Below are positions 52,430 through 60,612 of a stretch of DNA of 64,000 nt, in pieces. Positions within the stretch are counted from its first letter, which is position 1, and each line of letters opens with the position of its first letter. Source of the stretch: Bacillus pseudomycoides (GTDB lineage Bacteria; Bacillota; Bacilli; Bacillales; Bacillaceae_G); assembly GCF_022811845.1 (NCBI RefSeq), contig NZ_CP064266.1, positions 1,364,001-1,428,000 on the forward strand, given 5' to 3'. The notes beneath the pieces are model-generated. The model worked only from the letters and a program-made list of their open reading frames with translations, searched no databases and was not told where the DNA came from. A program made the position numbers and the translations under genes.

Positions 52430-54020
52430 ACAATTCCGCTCCCATCTCCATTGGAAAAGTAATGATAAAAGAAGTTCCTTCACCTTGAAAAGATGAAACG
52501 CTAATTTCTCCTCTCCCCTTTTCAACAATTTGTTTTACTAGAAATAGCCCATAACCTGTCCCGCTCATTTTATTCACAGTAAATCCTTTCTCATACACCC
52601 TTGGTAAATACTCCTCCTTTATGCCGCATCCATTATCCTCAATCAACATCGCACATACACCTTCTGACTGTTCAATACTAATATCAACTCTTTTATTCTC
52701 TACGTCAGTTTGCTCGAATGATCCAAATGCATTTTCAACTAAATTGCCTAATAAGACCACAAAATCATGTTGATCTAGTTGATAAGGAAATGTTTCTAAA
52801 TAACTCTTTTGATCAATTACAACTTGTATCCCTAATTCCTTTCCACGGCTTATCTTACTCAAAAGGAGGCCTGCAATAGCATCATTTTTAATCGTTTCAT
52901 TTAAAAAATTGGTTACTCCTTCTTGTTCTTCTGAAGTGTGAAAAGCAAGTTGTAAAGCCTTATCAGCTTTACCCAATTGAATTAAACCTGCTATTGTATG
53001 AAGTTTATTCATATGCTCATGGCTTTGTACACGCAGTGCCTCTACGAAGGTTTTCACTCCTGTTAATTCCTCTGCAAGTTTTGTAACTTCAGTACGGTCC
53101 TGAAAGATTGCCACAGCTCCTATTAATTCATTATCCTTCTTGATCGGTATACGATTACTTAAAATTACCTTTCCACTTACTTTTATCTCTTCATTGTATA
53201 CCGCCTGGTTCCTCTCCACGATTTCTGGAAGCCTCGTATCCTTTAAAACTGCACGAATAGGCTTCCCTACAACATTTCCATCTACATGAAAAACCTGCTT
53301 TGCCTTTTTATTAAAAATAGTAATAATCTCTTGATTATCAATTGCAATCACACCCTCATTAATCGAGTGAAAGGTTGCTGTTCTTTCTTCTAACATTCGT
53401 TTAATTTCATAAGGTTCTAACTGAAACATCTGTTTTTTAATATGATTAGCAAGCATCAACGAACCAATCAATCCAAATATTAAGGTTAATATGACAATAA
53501 AAATAATCTCTCCTGCTAATCCAAGCATAATCTCCCAAAAATTTGGTATTTTATTACCAACAACAACAACACCAATTTGATTTAAATTTTGATCTTTAAT
53601 GGGCATAAAAGCACGAATTACAGTACCTATCTCTCCCTTTGCTTTTGAAAAGTAAATATGTTCCGCAAATGCCGGTTCTTCATCCGTCCCTTTTGATGGT
53701 TTTCCAATCATTTCTTTTACAGGATGAGAATATCGAATTCGCTCCATATTCATTACTACTATATAATTTGTTTCATTAATTACTCGGATATTTTCAATAG
53801 CCGAATTCAATGTGAACCACCCTGTTGTTTCCTGAAGTGATTTCCTTACATCTGATAATTCCGCCACCGTCCGCGCAGTATTCATAGATCTAATTCTTAA
53901 TTCTTTTTCTTCCTTTTGTTGAATATTTGCGATGATAACAATTCCACCTATAAGTAATGAAAAAATAACTACTGCATAGGATAAAACCGTAATTTTCCAG
54001 CGGATAGGCAATTGTTTCAC
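52419..54020 (-). CDS. dctS: CitA/DcuS-family sensor kinase DctS
   Basis: A 533-residue membrane kinase: helix 1 (about 8-32), extracytoplasmic PAS-like sensor (about 35-170), helix 2 (about 172-198), cytoplasmic PAS (about 215-320), then the unusual H-box VQSHEHMNKLHTIAGLIQ, N-box LLGNLVENAFGSFE, DNGCGI and SGTGYGLFLVKQIV. It senses C4-dicarboxylates, in B. subtilis together with DctB and DctP. The start is a GTG at 54020 after AAAGGAG. It is divergent from dctB, 87 bp away. Confidence 0.93.
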   Translation of the reverse strand: MKQLPIRWKITVLSYAVVIFSLLIGGIVIIANIQQKEEKELRIRSMNTARTVAELSDVRKSLQETTGWFTLNSAIENIRVINETNYIVVMNMERIRYSHPVKEMIGKPSKGTDEEPAFAEHIYFSKAKGEIGTVIRAFMPIKDQNLNQIGVVVVGNKIPNFWEIMLGLAGEIIFIVILTLIFGLIGSLMLANHIKKQMFQLEPYEIKRMLEERTATFHSINEGVIAIDNQEIITIFNKKAKQVFHVDGNVVGKPIRAVLKDTRLPEIVERNQAVYNEEIKVSGKVILSNRIPIKKDNELIGAVAIFQDRTEVTKLAEELTGVKTFVEALRVQSHEHMNKLHTIAGLIQLGKADKALQLAFHTSEEQEGVTNFLNETIKNDAIAGLLLSKISRGKELGIQVVIDQKSYLETFPYQLDQHDFVVLLGNLVENAFGSFEQTDVENKRVDISIEQSEGVCAMLIEDNGCGIKEEYLPRVYEKGFTVNKMSGTGYGLFLVKQIVEKGRGEISVSSFQGEGTSFIITFPMEMGAELYEL

Positions 54021-54107
54021 TGTCTGTTCTCCTTTCCCCTAAAAGCACCTTTACGAATAAAAGTCTTCTCGGTATGCTTACAATAACAACCTACGAGGAG
54101 GTTTAAG

Positions 54108-55181
54108 ATGAAAAAAATTGCTATTTTTATACTCCTTTTTATTGTTTTAATTACTAGCGCGCTATTTATAGGGTTTCACAAACCTTTTTCCCAAGGGAAA
54201 CTTACTTATGACGATGATCAAGAAGGACTAAATAAACAAATTGTTTTCAAATTTAGTCATGTTGTAGCAGAAAATACACCTAAAGGACTTGCAGCTAGTA
54301 AATTTGCCGAGATTGTTAACGAGAAATCAAATGGGAATATAAAAATAGAAATTTTCCCAAACGGGAGTCTCTATTCTGATATAGAAGAAATCCGTGCTTT
54401 AAAAGCTGGACAAGTTCATTTTATTGCACCTTCTACCTCAAAACTTGGAATGCTATCTCACGAATGGGGTGTACTAGATCTACCATTTGCTTTTCCAAAC
54501 TATGAAGCCATTCAAGAAGGCTTAAACGGAAAAATTGGAGAACAATTACTTCAATCCTTACAAAAAGATAAAATTAAAGGCCTTGCCCATTGGTCGAATG
54601 GCTTTAAACAAATTACTTCAAATAAAGGACCTATTTATACACCTAAAGATATAGAAGGACAATCTTTTCGCATTATGCAAAGTGATGTAATTCAATCTCA
54701 ATTTGATTTATTAAAAGTTGATTCACATCAGGATTCATTTAACTCTACATATAAATTAATCGAAACGGGTAAAGTTGATGGTGAAGAAAATACAATTTCA
54801 AATATATACTCTAAAAAATTTTATAACGTTCAAAACTATTTGACAATTAGCAATCATGGTTATTTAGGTTACGTTGTCATGATGGATCAAAAAACATGGA
54901 ATCAACAAACAGAAAAAACGAAGCAAATACTACTTGAAGCAATGAAAGAAACAACCGAATGGAATAACCATCAAGCCATCCAAATGAATGAAAAGCAGCT
55001 TGAACTTATTAAGCAAAATTCATCCATTCAAATTCATAAACTAACCGATGTAGAAAGGAAAGAATGGGAAAAAGCACTATCTCCTATATATGAAGACCTT
55101 TCTCCTACGATTGGGGAACAATTGGTAAATGATTTAAAAGAATTAAAAAAGAAATATCAATTTCTTGAAGATCATAAATAA
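54108..55181 (+). CDS. dctB: DctB, TRAP-type C4-dicarboxylate binding protein
   Basis: A 357-residue extracellular binding protein of the DctP-TRAP family. It has an N-terminal signal-anchor (about residues 4-22) with no lipobox cysteine, and FKFSHVVAENTPKGLAASKFAEIVNEKSNGNIKIEIFPNGSLYSDIEEIRALKAGQVHF is the fold start. No TRAP membrane subunits are encoded here, so, as shown for B. subtilis DctB, it probably acts as a co-sensor for DctS and DctP. The single N-terminal helix would tether it outside. Confidence 0.9.
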   Translation: MKKIAIFILLFIVLITSALFIGFHKPFSQGKLTYDDDQEGLNKQIVFKFSHVVAENTPKGLAASKFAEIVNEKSNGNIKIEIFPNGSLYSDIEEIRALKAGQVHFIAPSTSKLGMLSHEWGVLDLPFAFPNYEAIQEGLNGKIGEQLLQSLQKDKIKGLAHWSNGFKQITSNKGPIYTPKDIEGQSFRIMQSDVIQSQFDLLKVDSHQDSFNSTYKLIETGKVDGEENTISNIYSKKFYNVQNYLTISNHGYLGYVVMMDQKTWNQQTEKTKQILLEAMKETTEWNNHQAIQMNEKQLELIKQNSSIQIHKLTDVERKEWEKALSPIYEDLSPTIGEQLVNDLKELKKKYQFLEDHK

Positions 55182-55220
55182 CAAAAAAGAAGGGTATTTT
55201 TAGCACCCTCCTTTTTGTTA
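55181..55220 (+). terminator. Terminator of dctB
   Basis: Stem AACAAAAAAG-AAGGGT / ACCCT-CCTTTTTGTT, immediately after the stop. Confidence 0.78.
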
Positions 55221-55284
55221 TTCCATTATTATATTCTAAAATATTATTTGACATTATCAATTAAACTTTAATCATATATCTTTT

Positions 55285-55462
55285 AAAACGAACAATATAA
55301 AGATAAGATAACGTATTAATTCGGTATTACTTAAGATAATTTTAAATTTCACCCTTATATTTTATAAATAAACACTAAAATCTTTGACTTAATGAAAAAA
55401 ATGATGTACATTATCTTTTGGACGAACATTTTCTTTGACTAAAGAATAAAATATTCGTATTT
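55285..55462 (+). promoter_or_regulatory. guaC control region: promoter and PurBox-like inverted pairs
   Basis: TTGACT (55384-55389), a 17-nt spacer and TACATT (55407-55412) form a promoter. Two pairs of CGAAC/TTCG inverted elements flank it: CGAACAAT (55289-55296) with ATTCGGTATT (55319-55328), and CGAACATT (55423-55430) with ATTCGTATTT (55453-55462). They resemble the PurR PurBox (AWWWCCGAACWWT inverted repeats). PurR controls guaC in B. subtilis; spacing here is slightly longer than the usual 16-17, so this is a candidate. Confidence 0.5.
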
Positions 55463-55475
55463 AGGGGTGTAATCC

Positions 55476-56459
55476 ATGGAAAAAGTATTCGACTATGAAG
55501 ATATTCAATTAATTCCTGCAAAATGTATAGTAAATAGCCGTTCTGAGTGTGATACAAGTGTAACTTTAGGCAAACATACATTTAAATTACCTGTTGTACC
55601 TGCAAATATGCAAACAATTATAGATGAAAAAGTCGCTGTATATTTAGCGGAGAATGGATATTTCTATATCATGCATCGTTTTGAGCCAGAAAAACGTATC
55701 TCTTTCATTAAAGATATGCATGCACGTGGATTAATCGCGTCTATTAGTGTTGGCGTTAAAGAAGACGAGTATGAATTCGTACAACAATTATCATCTGAAC
55801 AGCTTTCTCCTGAATATATTACGATAGATATCGCACATGGGCATTCCAATGCGGTGATAAAAATGATTCAACACATTAAAACACATTTACCTGAGAGCTT
55901 TGTTATCGCGGGAAATGTGGGAACTCCAGAAGCAGTAAGAGAGCTAGAAAATGCTGGTGCTGATGCAACGAAGGTAGGCATCGGGCCTGGTAAAGTGTGT
56001 ATCACAAAAATTAAAACAGGCTTTGGAACTGGTGGCTGGCAATTGGCTGCACTTCGCTGGTGTGCAAAAGCTGCAAGTAAGCCAATTATTGCTGATGGCG
56101 GTATTCGTACTCATGGTGATGTAGCGAAATCAATTAAATTTGGTGCAACTATGGTTATGATCGGTTCATTATTTGCTGGTCATGAAGAATCTCCAGGGGA
56201 AACAATTGAAAAAGATGGGAAGCTCTACAAAGAATACTTTGGTTCAGCTTCAGAATTCCAAAAAGGCGAAAAGAAAAACGTAGAAGGAAAAAAAATGTTT
56301 GTCGAGCATAAAGGCTCTTTAGAAGACACATTGATTGAAATGGAGCAAGACCTTCAATCTTCTATTTCTTATGCTGGTGGAACGAAATTAGATGCAATCC
56401 GTACTGTAGATTATGTTGTCGTGAAAAATTCAATCTTTAATGGTGATAAAGTATATTAA
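55476..56459 (+). CDS. guaC: GMP reductase
   Basis: A 327-residue IMPDH/GMPR-family TIM barrel converting GMP plus NADPH to IMP and ammonia, for purine salvage. Catalytic C175 lies in VGIGPGKVCITKIKTGFGTGGWQLAA; DGGIRTHGDVAKSIKFGA is the phosphate-binding loop. It has no CBS domains, which separates it from IMP dehydrogenase. The N-terminus EKVFDYEDIQLIPAKCIV is typical of GuaC. ATG 55476 follows TAGGGGTG. Confidence 0.95.
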   Translation: MEKVFDYEDIQLIPAKCIVNSRSECDTSVTLGKHTFKLPVVPANMQTIIDEKVAVYLAENGYFYIMHRFEPEKRISFIKDMHARGLIASISVGVKEDEYEFVQQLSSEQLSPEYITIDIAHGHSNAVIKMIQHIKTHLPESFVIAGNVGTPEAVRELENAGADATKVGIGPGKVCITKIKTGFGTGGWQLAALRWCAKAASKPIIADGGIRTHGDVAKSIKFGATMVMIGSLFAGHEESPGETIEKDGKLYKEYFGSASEFQKGEKKNVEGKKMFVEHKGSLEDTLIEMEQDLQSSISYAGGTKLDAIRTVDYVVVKNSIFNGDKVY

Positions 56460-56504
56460 GCTCTATTTACCCTTTAAGAGTAATAAATATTGATTATTAT
56501 AGAA

Positions 56505-56544
56505 AAAATGAGCAAGTACCTTATTTCGTACTTGCTCATTTTTT
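56505..56544 (+). terminator. Bidirectional terminator between guaC and the radical SAM gene
   Basis: 15-bp stem AAAATGAGCAAGTAC / GTACTTGCTCATTTT followed by T-run; A-run on the other side serves the converging gene. Confidence 0.88.
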
Positions 56545-56553
56545 ATTATCTCT

Positions 56554-57432
56554 CTATTTTCCAAACCTCTTACGATATCCACATTTTCTACATAGTTCCT
56601 CTACAGCCACTCTACGTGAAAATCCATCTACAATATTTTTTGCTCTATCCCTTTCGATAATCTCAGAGAATGAGGCCTCATTAATATTTCCAAGGTTAAT
56701 GATTCCCTCACCATCTAAACAACAAGGAATAACTGTTCCGTTTGCTAAAATACCAGCTTGATTTCGAAGACCATGACAGAAACCCTTTCCATCATCCTCT
56801 TCTTCATGCAAGGCCGGCCACTGAAATTCGTAATCTTGATTAATAAAAATGCGATCCGCAATCTTCACGCCACTTCCTGGTGTGATCTTCTCATCAATTT
56901 TGTATGGTAAATCAAATTCTTTCTCTATAATTTCTAATAACTGTCTGTTTCGTTGTATTTCAAGATTCGTCTTATTGTCTTGTGTCAGATTCCATAGTCT
57001 CAGCGAAACAATTAATTCTGATTGACTCGTTGCTTCTTTAATAAAGGAAAGGATGCTTCTTACATATCCTTCTTTATCTTCAGATCCTGGATGACCATCA
57101 AAACTATGAAGTGAAAAATTCATCTGTCTTAGTGCAGGCTTATTTAATAATTTATGCCTCTTTTTATTAATTAACGTTCCATTGGTTGTAATATTAACTT
57201 TAAACCCTTTTTCATGACTTAAGTCTAACAATTTATCTATTTTAGGATGGAGCAGCGGCTCACCTTTTACATGTAAATAAATGTAGTCTGTGTGAGGTTT
57301 AATTTGGTCTAATCTCTTAGAAAAATCCTCCACAGAAAGAAATTGCTTCTGTCGTTCTGTTGGTGGACAAAAGCTACATGCAAGATTACATACACTAGTA
57401 ATCTCTAAATAAAACTTCTTAAACTTTTTCAA
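56554..57432 (-). CDS. Radical SAM/SPASM protein of unknown substrate
   Basis: A protein of about 292 residues. The radical SAM cluster motif CNLACSFCPP (CxxxCxxC, about residues 15-22) is followed by HVKGEPLLHP, the GE motif, and NITTNGTLI. The C-terminal SPASM region has FCHG, IPCCLDGEG, LGNI and CRKCGYR, enough cysteines for an auxiliary iron-sulfur cluster. SPASM enzymes often modify peptides, but no precursor peptide, protease or transporter gene is adjacent, and it is not the YydG epimerase type. The start is a TTG, 57432 (8 nt from GGGG) or 57438. Confidence 0.85.
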   Translation of the reverse strand: MKKFKKFYLEITSVCNLACSFCPPTERQKQFLSVEDFSKRLDQIKPHTDYIYLHVKGEPLLHPKIDKLLDLSHEKGFKVNITTNGTLINKKRHKLLNKPALRQMNFSLHSFDGHPGSEDKEGYVRSILSFIKEATSQSELIVSLRLWNLTQDNKTNLEIQRNRQLLEIIEKEFDLPYKIDEKITPGSGVKIADRIFINQDYEFQWPALHEEEDDGKGFCHGLRNQAGILANGTVIPCCLDGEGIINLGNINEASFSEIIERDRAKNIVDGFSRRVAVEELCRKCGYRKRFGK

Positions 57433-57783
57433 CCTCAATTCCCCACTTCTTTAACTACTTAGAACAAAATGAAATATTGTTCTATCAATATTACAGCACA
57501 ATTTTTTATAAATAGAAACATACTTATTCCAGGAAACTAATTTTACCATTTCCTCTGTTTGAAAGCATATGATTGTATTTTACTTATCTCACTACAATCT
57601 AAACAATAATTCTTCCAATTATTATGAAGCATTAAAAAGACCATCAGGGATTTTTCTCCAATGGCCTTCTTAATAGTAATGATCTAATGGACAACTATAA
57701 TATTGTAAAAACTTTAATGAAAAATATTCTTCCGTATATCGAATTATCCTAATCGTTGCACCACATCTAGCAGGTAGTTCCTT
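57433..57783. other. Gene-free stretch between the radical SAM gene and rlmH
   Basis: This 351-bp AT-rich region holds the rlmH terminator (57637-57668) and presumably the radical SAM promoter. I looked for a precursor-peptide frame with a ribosome site and found none I could support. Confidence 0.5.
57637..57668 (-). terminator. Terminator downstream of rlmH
   Basis: On the minus strand AAGGCCAT pairs with ATGGTCTT (one G-U) around an inner GGA/TCC, followed by UUU, about 115 bp past rlmH. Confidence 0.65.
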
Positions 57784-58263
57784 TTATTTATGATACGGTT
57801 CACCACGATTAATCCGAAACGCCCGATACACTTGTTCTAAAAGTACCAATCTCATTAGCTGATGTGGGAGTGTCATTTTCGAGAACGAAAGTGATTCATT
57901 GGAGCGCTTCATCACTTCTGAACTAAGCCCTAGCGATCCCCCAATGACAAATGCTATTTTACTTTTTCCATATGTGGCAAGGCGATCAAGATTCGCTGCA
58001 AATTCTTCTGATGACTTTTGTTTTCCTTCAATCGCCAATGCAATAACATGCGTATCCTCTGAAATTTTATCTAGTATACGTATACCTTCTTTTTCTTTTA
58101 CAATTAACATTTCTGCTTCACTTAAATTTTCCGGTGCTTTTTCATCCGGTAATTCAATAACTTCTACTTTTGCATACGCAGATAATCGTTTTAAATATTC
58201 TGCAATACCTTGTTTCAAATATTTTTCTTTTAATTTCCCAATTGAAATAATAGAGATATTCAC
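57784..58263 (-). CDS. rlmH: 23S rRNA pseudouridine-1915 N3-methyltransferase RlmH
   Basis: A 159-residue SPOUT methyltransferase that methylates pseudouridine 1915 in helix 69 of 23S rRNA on assembled 70S ribosomes. MNISIISIGKLKEKYLKQGIAEYLKRL, FVIGGSLGLSSEV (SAM knot loop) and MTLPHQLMRLVLLEQVYRAFRINRGEPYHK are near-invariant. The start is a GTG at 58263 after AAGGTGGGG; the longer frame would run through the DnaA boxes and is rejected. It is a homologue of B. subtilis YydA. Confidence 0.96.
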   Translation of the reverse strand: MNISIISIGKLKEKYLKQGIAEYLKRLSAYAKVEVIELPDEKAPENLSEAEMLIVKEKEGIRILDKISEDTHVIALAIEGKQKSSEEFAANLDRLATYGKSKIAFVIGGSLGLSSEVMKRSNESLSFSKMTLPHQLMRLVLLEQVYRAFRINRGEPYHK

Positions 58264-58288
58264 ACGTATTCCCCACCTTACAAACATG

Positions 58289-58432
58289 TTATCCACAAAA
58301 CTTATCCACATATCCACAAACACTACCCACATATTGTGTGAGAATCTGTGTTCGATACAACATATGTCGCCTCATTTTGACAAAATTCACATGTTTTTTG
58401 TTCTTTTTCCCAGTTATCCACACTGTTGATAA
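58289..58432. other. DnaA-box cluster beside rlmH
   Basis: Three exact TTATCCACA boxes lie at 58289-58297, 58302-58310 and 58414-58422. Beside them are near boxes ATATCCACA (58310-58318), CTACCCACA (58323-58331) and the inverted TGTTGATAA (58424-58432). The first group lies just upstream of rlmH; the second is inside the yyzF-like gene as an interrupted palindrome. B. subtilis has a known DnaA-box cluster next to yydA (rlmH) that titrates DnaA to limit initiation; this is its positional counterpart. Confidence 0.87.
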
Positions 58433-58508
58433 CTGGCGCTACTTCACACTCATCCACAATGATATCTAACGCTAATTCTACATGTTCTAAACAACAAGGT
58501 AACTCCAT
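58323..58508 (-). CDS. yyzF: Small CxxH/CxxC protein (YyzF-like)
   Basis: A 61-residue protein: MELPCCLEHVELALDIIVDECEVAPVINSV, then CEFCQNEATYVVSN. One C-x-x-H and one C-x-x-C pair could bind zinc, matching the small CxxH/CxxC family found next to rlmH in bacilli. Function unknown. ATG 58508 follows GAGGTGA; the in-frame upstream part crosses the htrC terminator and is rejected. Part of the DnaA-box cluster lies in its 3' half, so the coding sequence is doubly constrained. Confidence 0.85.
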   Translation of the reverse strand: MELPCCLEHVELALDIIVDECEVAPVINSVDNWEKEQKTCEFCQNEATYVVSNTDSHTICG

Positions 58509-58536
58509 ATTTTTCACCTCACTATTCCACAATAGA

Positions 58537-58565
58537 AAACAGGAGGACAATCCTCCTGTTTTTTT
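58537..58565 (-). terminator. Terminator after htrC
   Basis: Stem AAACAGGAGGA / TCCTCCTGTTT touching the htrC stop, with A/T runs on both sides. Confidence 0.8.
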
Positions 58566-59748
58566 AATAGTTTTGACTGCCTAATTTCACCGTTGTTGTT
58601 GCTCGTTTTGTACCACGATAAAACGTCAGGGTCATTTTATCATCAATTTTTTTACTATATAATGACGTTCGGAATCCGATAATATCATGTATTGGCTTTC
58701 CGTCAACGGCCACAATTACATCATGTTCCCGAAGTCCTGCACTTGCGCCAGGCGATGGGTTTTTCACATCCAAAATGCAGACGCCATCCGTTACACTACT
58801 TGGTAAATGTAACGTTTCAGACCAGTAATAATTCGGAATTTCATTTAAAGATCTCAGCTCAATCCCAACATAAGGTCGGCTTACTTTCCCATGTTTTTCA
58901 AGCTCATTCATAACAGGAACCGCTCTTGTAACTGGGATAGCAAGTCCAATCCCTTCTACTTCTTTCGCTGCAATTTTCATTGAATTGATTCCAATAAGTT
59001 GTCCTGACACATTTACAAGTGCACCACCACTATTCCCTGGGTTAATAGCCGCATCTGTTTGCAATACTTCTACTTGCCAGTCATAATGCCCATCCTGATC
59101 TAAGTCTACAGGAACAATTCTCTCATTTGCAGAAATAATCCCTTGTGTAACGGTGCCTGAGAATTGTAATCCAAGCGGGTTTCCAATTGCAATTACCGCT
59201 TCACCACGACGAACCGTATTAGAATCCCCTATCTCAATGACTTTCTTTACGTGTTTCGCATCTATTTCTAAGACCGCTAAATCTGTAACTACATCACTAC
59301 CTAGTACTTTACCAGGCACTTTTTTACCGTCGCTTAAGCTCACCTCAATACGATTCGCTCCCGCGACAACATGATGGTTCGTTACGATATAAGCATGACC
59401 ATTTGTTCTCTTATAAATGACACCTGATCCTGTCCCAGCTTCTGAATCCGCCTCTGAAAAGTTATCGCGTTGAATGTTTATTACACCCACAACCGCCTCC
59501 GATGCCCGGTCAACAGCATCCACAAAACCAGAATGATTCGCTGTTTGCGATTGCTTTACTACCGTATTTTCTTCACTTGCCTCCGCTTGCTGCAAAGATC
59601 CGGTTTCAGATTCAGAAAATAAAGGGGCTCCAAATGCAAACAATGAAGCCCCAACGATTGTTCCTGCTATACTAGAAATAACAATACCTTTATGCTTCTT
59701 TTTACCAGTTCGTTTCATACGAAATTCTTCTTCATCAATAAAGGACAT
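58564..59748 (-). CDS. htrC: HtrA-like membrane-anchored serine protease
   Basis: A 394-residue S1C protease/chaperone: cytoplasmic tail, one membrane anchor (about residues 22-42), trypsin-like domain outside, then one PDZ domain (about 290-385: GASAGLREHDVIVAVDGKPI). The catalytic triad is H126 (TNHHVV), D156 (VTDLAVLEI) and S240 (GNSGGALV). It degrades or refolds damaged exported proteins. Position after walJ matches B. subtilis htrC (yycK). ATG 59748; the ribosome site GGGAGGA is rather far (13 nt). Confidence 0.93.
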   Translation of the reverse strand: MSFIDEEEFRMKRTGKKKHKGIVISSIAGTIVGASLFAFGAPLFSESETGSLQQAEASEENTVVKQSQTANHSGFVDAVDRASEAVVGVINIQRDNFSEADSEAGTGSGVIYKRTNGHAYIVTNHHVVAGANRIEVSLSDGKKVPGKVLGSDVVTDLAVLEIDAKHVKKVIEIGDSNTVRRGEAVIAIGNPLGLQFSGTVTQGIISANERIVPVDLDQDGHYDWQVEVLQTDAAINPGNSGGALVNVSGQLIGINSMKIAAKEVEGIGLAIPVTRAVPVMNELEKHGKVSRPYVGIELRSLNEIPNYYWSETLHLPSSVTDGVCILDVKNPSPGASAGLREHDVIVAVDGKPIHDIIGFRTSLYSKKIDDKMTLTFYRGTKRATTTVKLGSQNY

Positions 59749-59811
59749 ACTTGTTCACCAATCCTCCCGAAAACAACTATATTCACCTTTATTGTTTACT
59801 AAAATGAAGAA

Positions 59812-60606
59812 TTATACGTATTGAATTTTTGTTGGTGCCTTTGGATCCGTATCATGTATCTCAAATGCTTCTCCAACTGCAAAACCTTTCTCTTCTAACA
59901 CCTGTGCAACAGACATACGTGCTAGTTCCTTCATATTATTATCTAAACTCAAATGCGCTAAATAAATATGCTTTGTCTCATCTGTAATAACATCAGTCAT
60001 TGCAAGTGCGGCATCTTCATTAGAAACGTGACCTACATCGCTTAAGATACGTCGCTTTATACTCCATGGATATCGTCCCATACGAAGCATTTCCACATCA
60101 TGATTACTTTCAAACACGAAAGCATTTGCTCCTTTAATGATACCTTTCATACGATCACTTACATAACCCGTATCTGTAATAAGAGCCAACTTCCTCTCAT
60201 TATGATGAAATGCGTAAAACATTGGCTCTGCTGCATCATGAGAAACACCAAATGATTCCACTTCAATATCCCCAAATGTTTTCACATCACCAATTGAAAA
60301 AATGAACTTTTGGTCAACTGGAATATTACCTATTAAATGTTTCATAGCATTCCACGTTTTCTCATTCGCATATACAGGTAACTGATATTTACGTGCTAAA
60401 ACACCGAGACCTTTAATATGATCACTATGCTCATGTGTTACAAGGATACCTGATATATCTTGAATATCTAGTTCAGCTTGCCTAAATAAAGCTTCTGTCG
60501 CTTTTCCACTCAGGCCTGCATCAATGAGCAATTTCTGTTTATCAGTCCCTACATATAGCGCATTTCCTGTACTGCCGCTTGCAAGTACACTAAAATGCAA
60601 ACTCAT
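59812..60606 (-). CDS. walJ: WalJ (YycJ), metallo-beta-lactamase-fold hydrolase
   Basis: A 264-residue cytosolic MBL-fold protein. The metal motif THEHSDHIKG (about residues 56-65) is the HxHxDH signature; ITDTGYVSD and LAHLSLDNN supply further ligands. It is likely a nuclease; in streptococci and bacilli it links cell-wall signalling to DNA damage and replication. It is the last wal gene, 6 bp after walI, whose stop overlaps its ribosome site. Confidence 0.94.
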   Translation of the reverse strand: MSLHFSVLASGSTGNALYVGTDKQKLLIDAGLSGKATEALFRQAELDIQDISGILVTHEHSDHIKGLGVLARKYQLPVYANEKTWNAMKHLIGNIPVDQKFIFSIGDVKTFGDIEVESFGVSHDAAEPMFYAFHHNERKLALITDTGYVSDRMKGIIKGANAFVFESNHDVEMLRMGRYPWSIKRRILSDVGHVSNEDAALAMTDVITDETKHIYLAHLSLDNNMKELARMSVAQVLEEKGFAVGEAFEIHDTDPKAPTKIQYV

Positions 60607-60612
60607 TTCTGC

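Noticed and set aside
56554..57783. Idea that this is a yydFG-like epipeptide locus
   Set aside because: The radical SAM protein does not resemble YydG, and no precursor-peptide frame with a ribosome site or ABC exporter is present.
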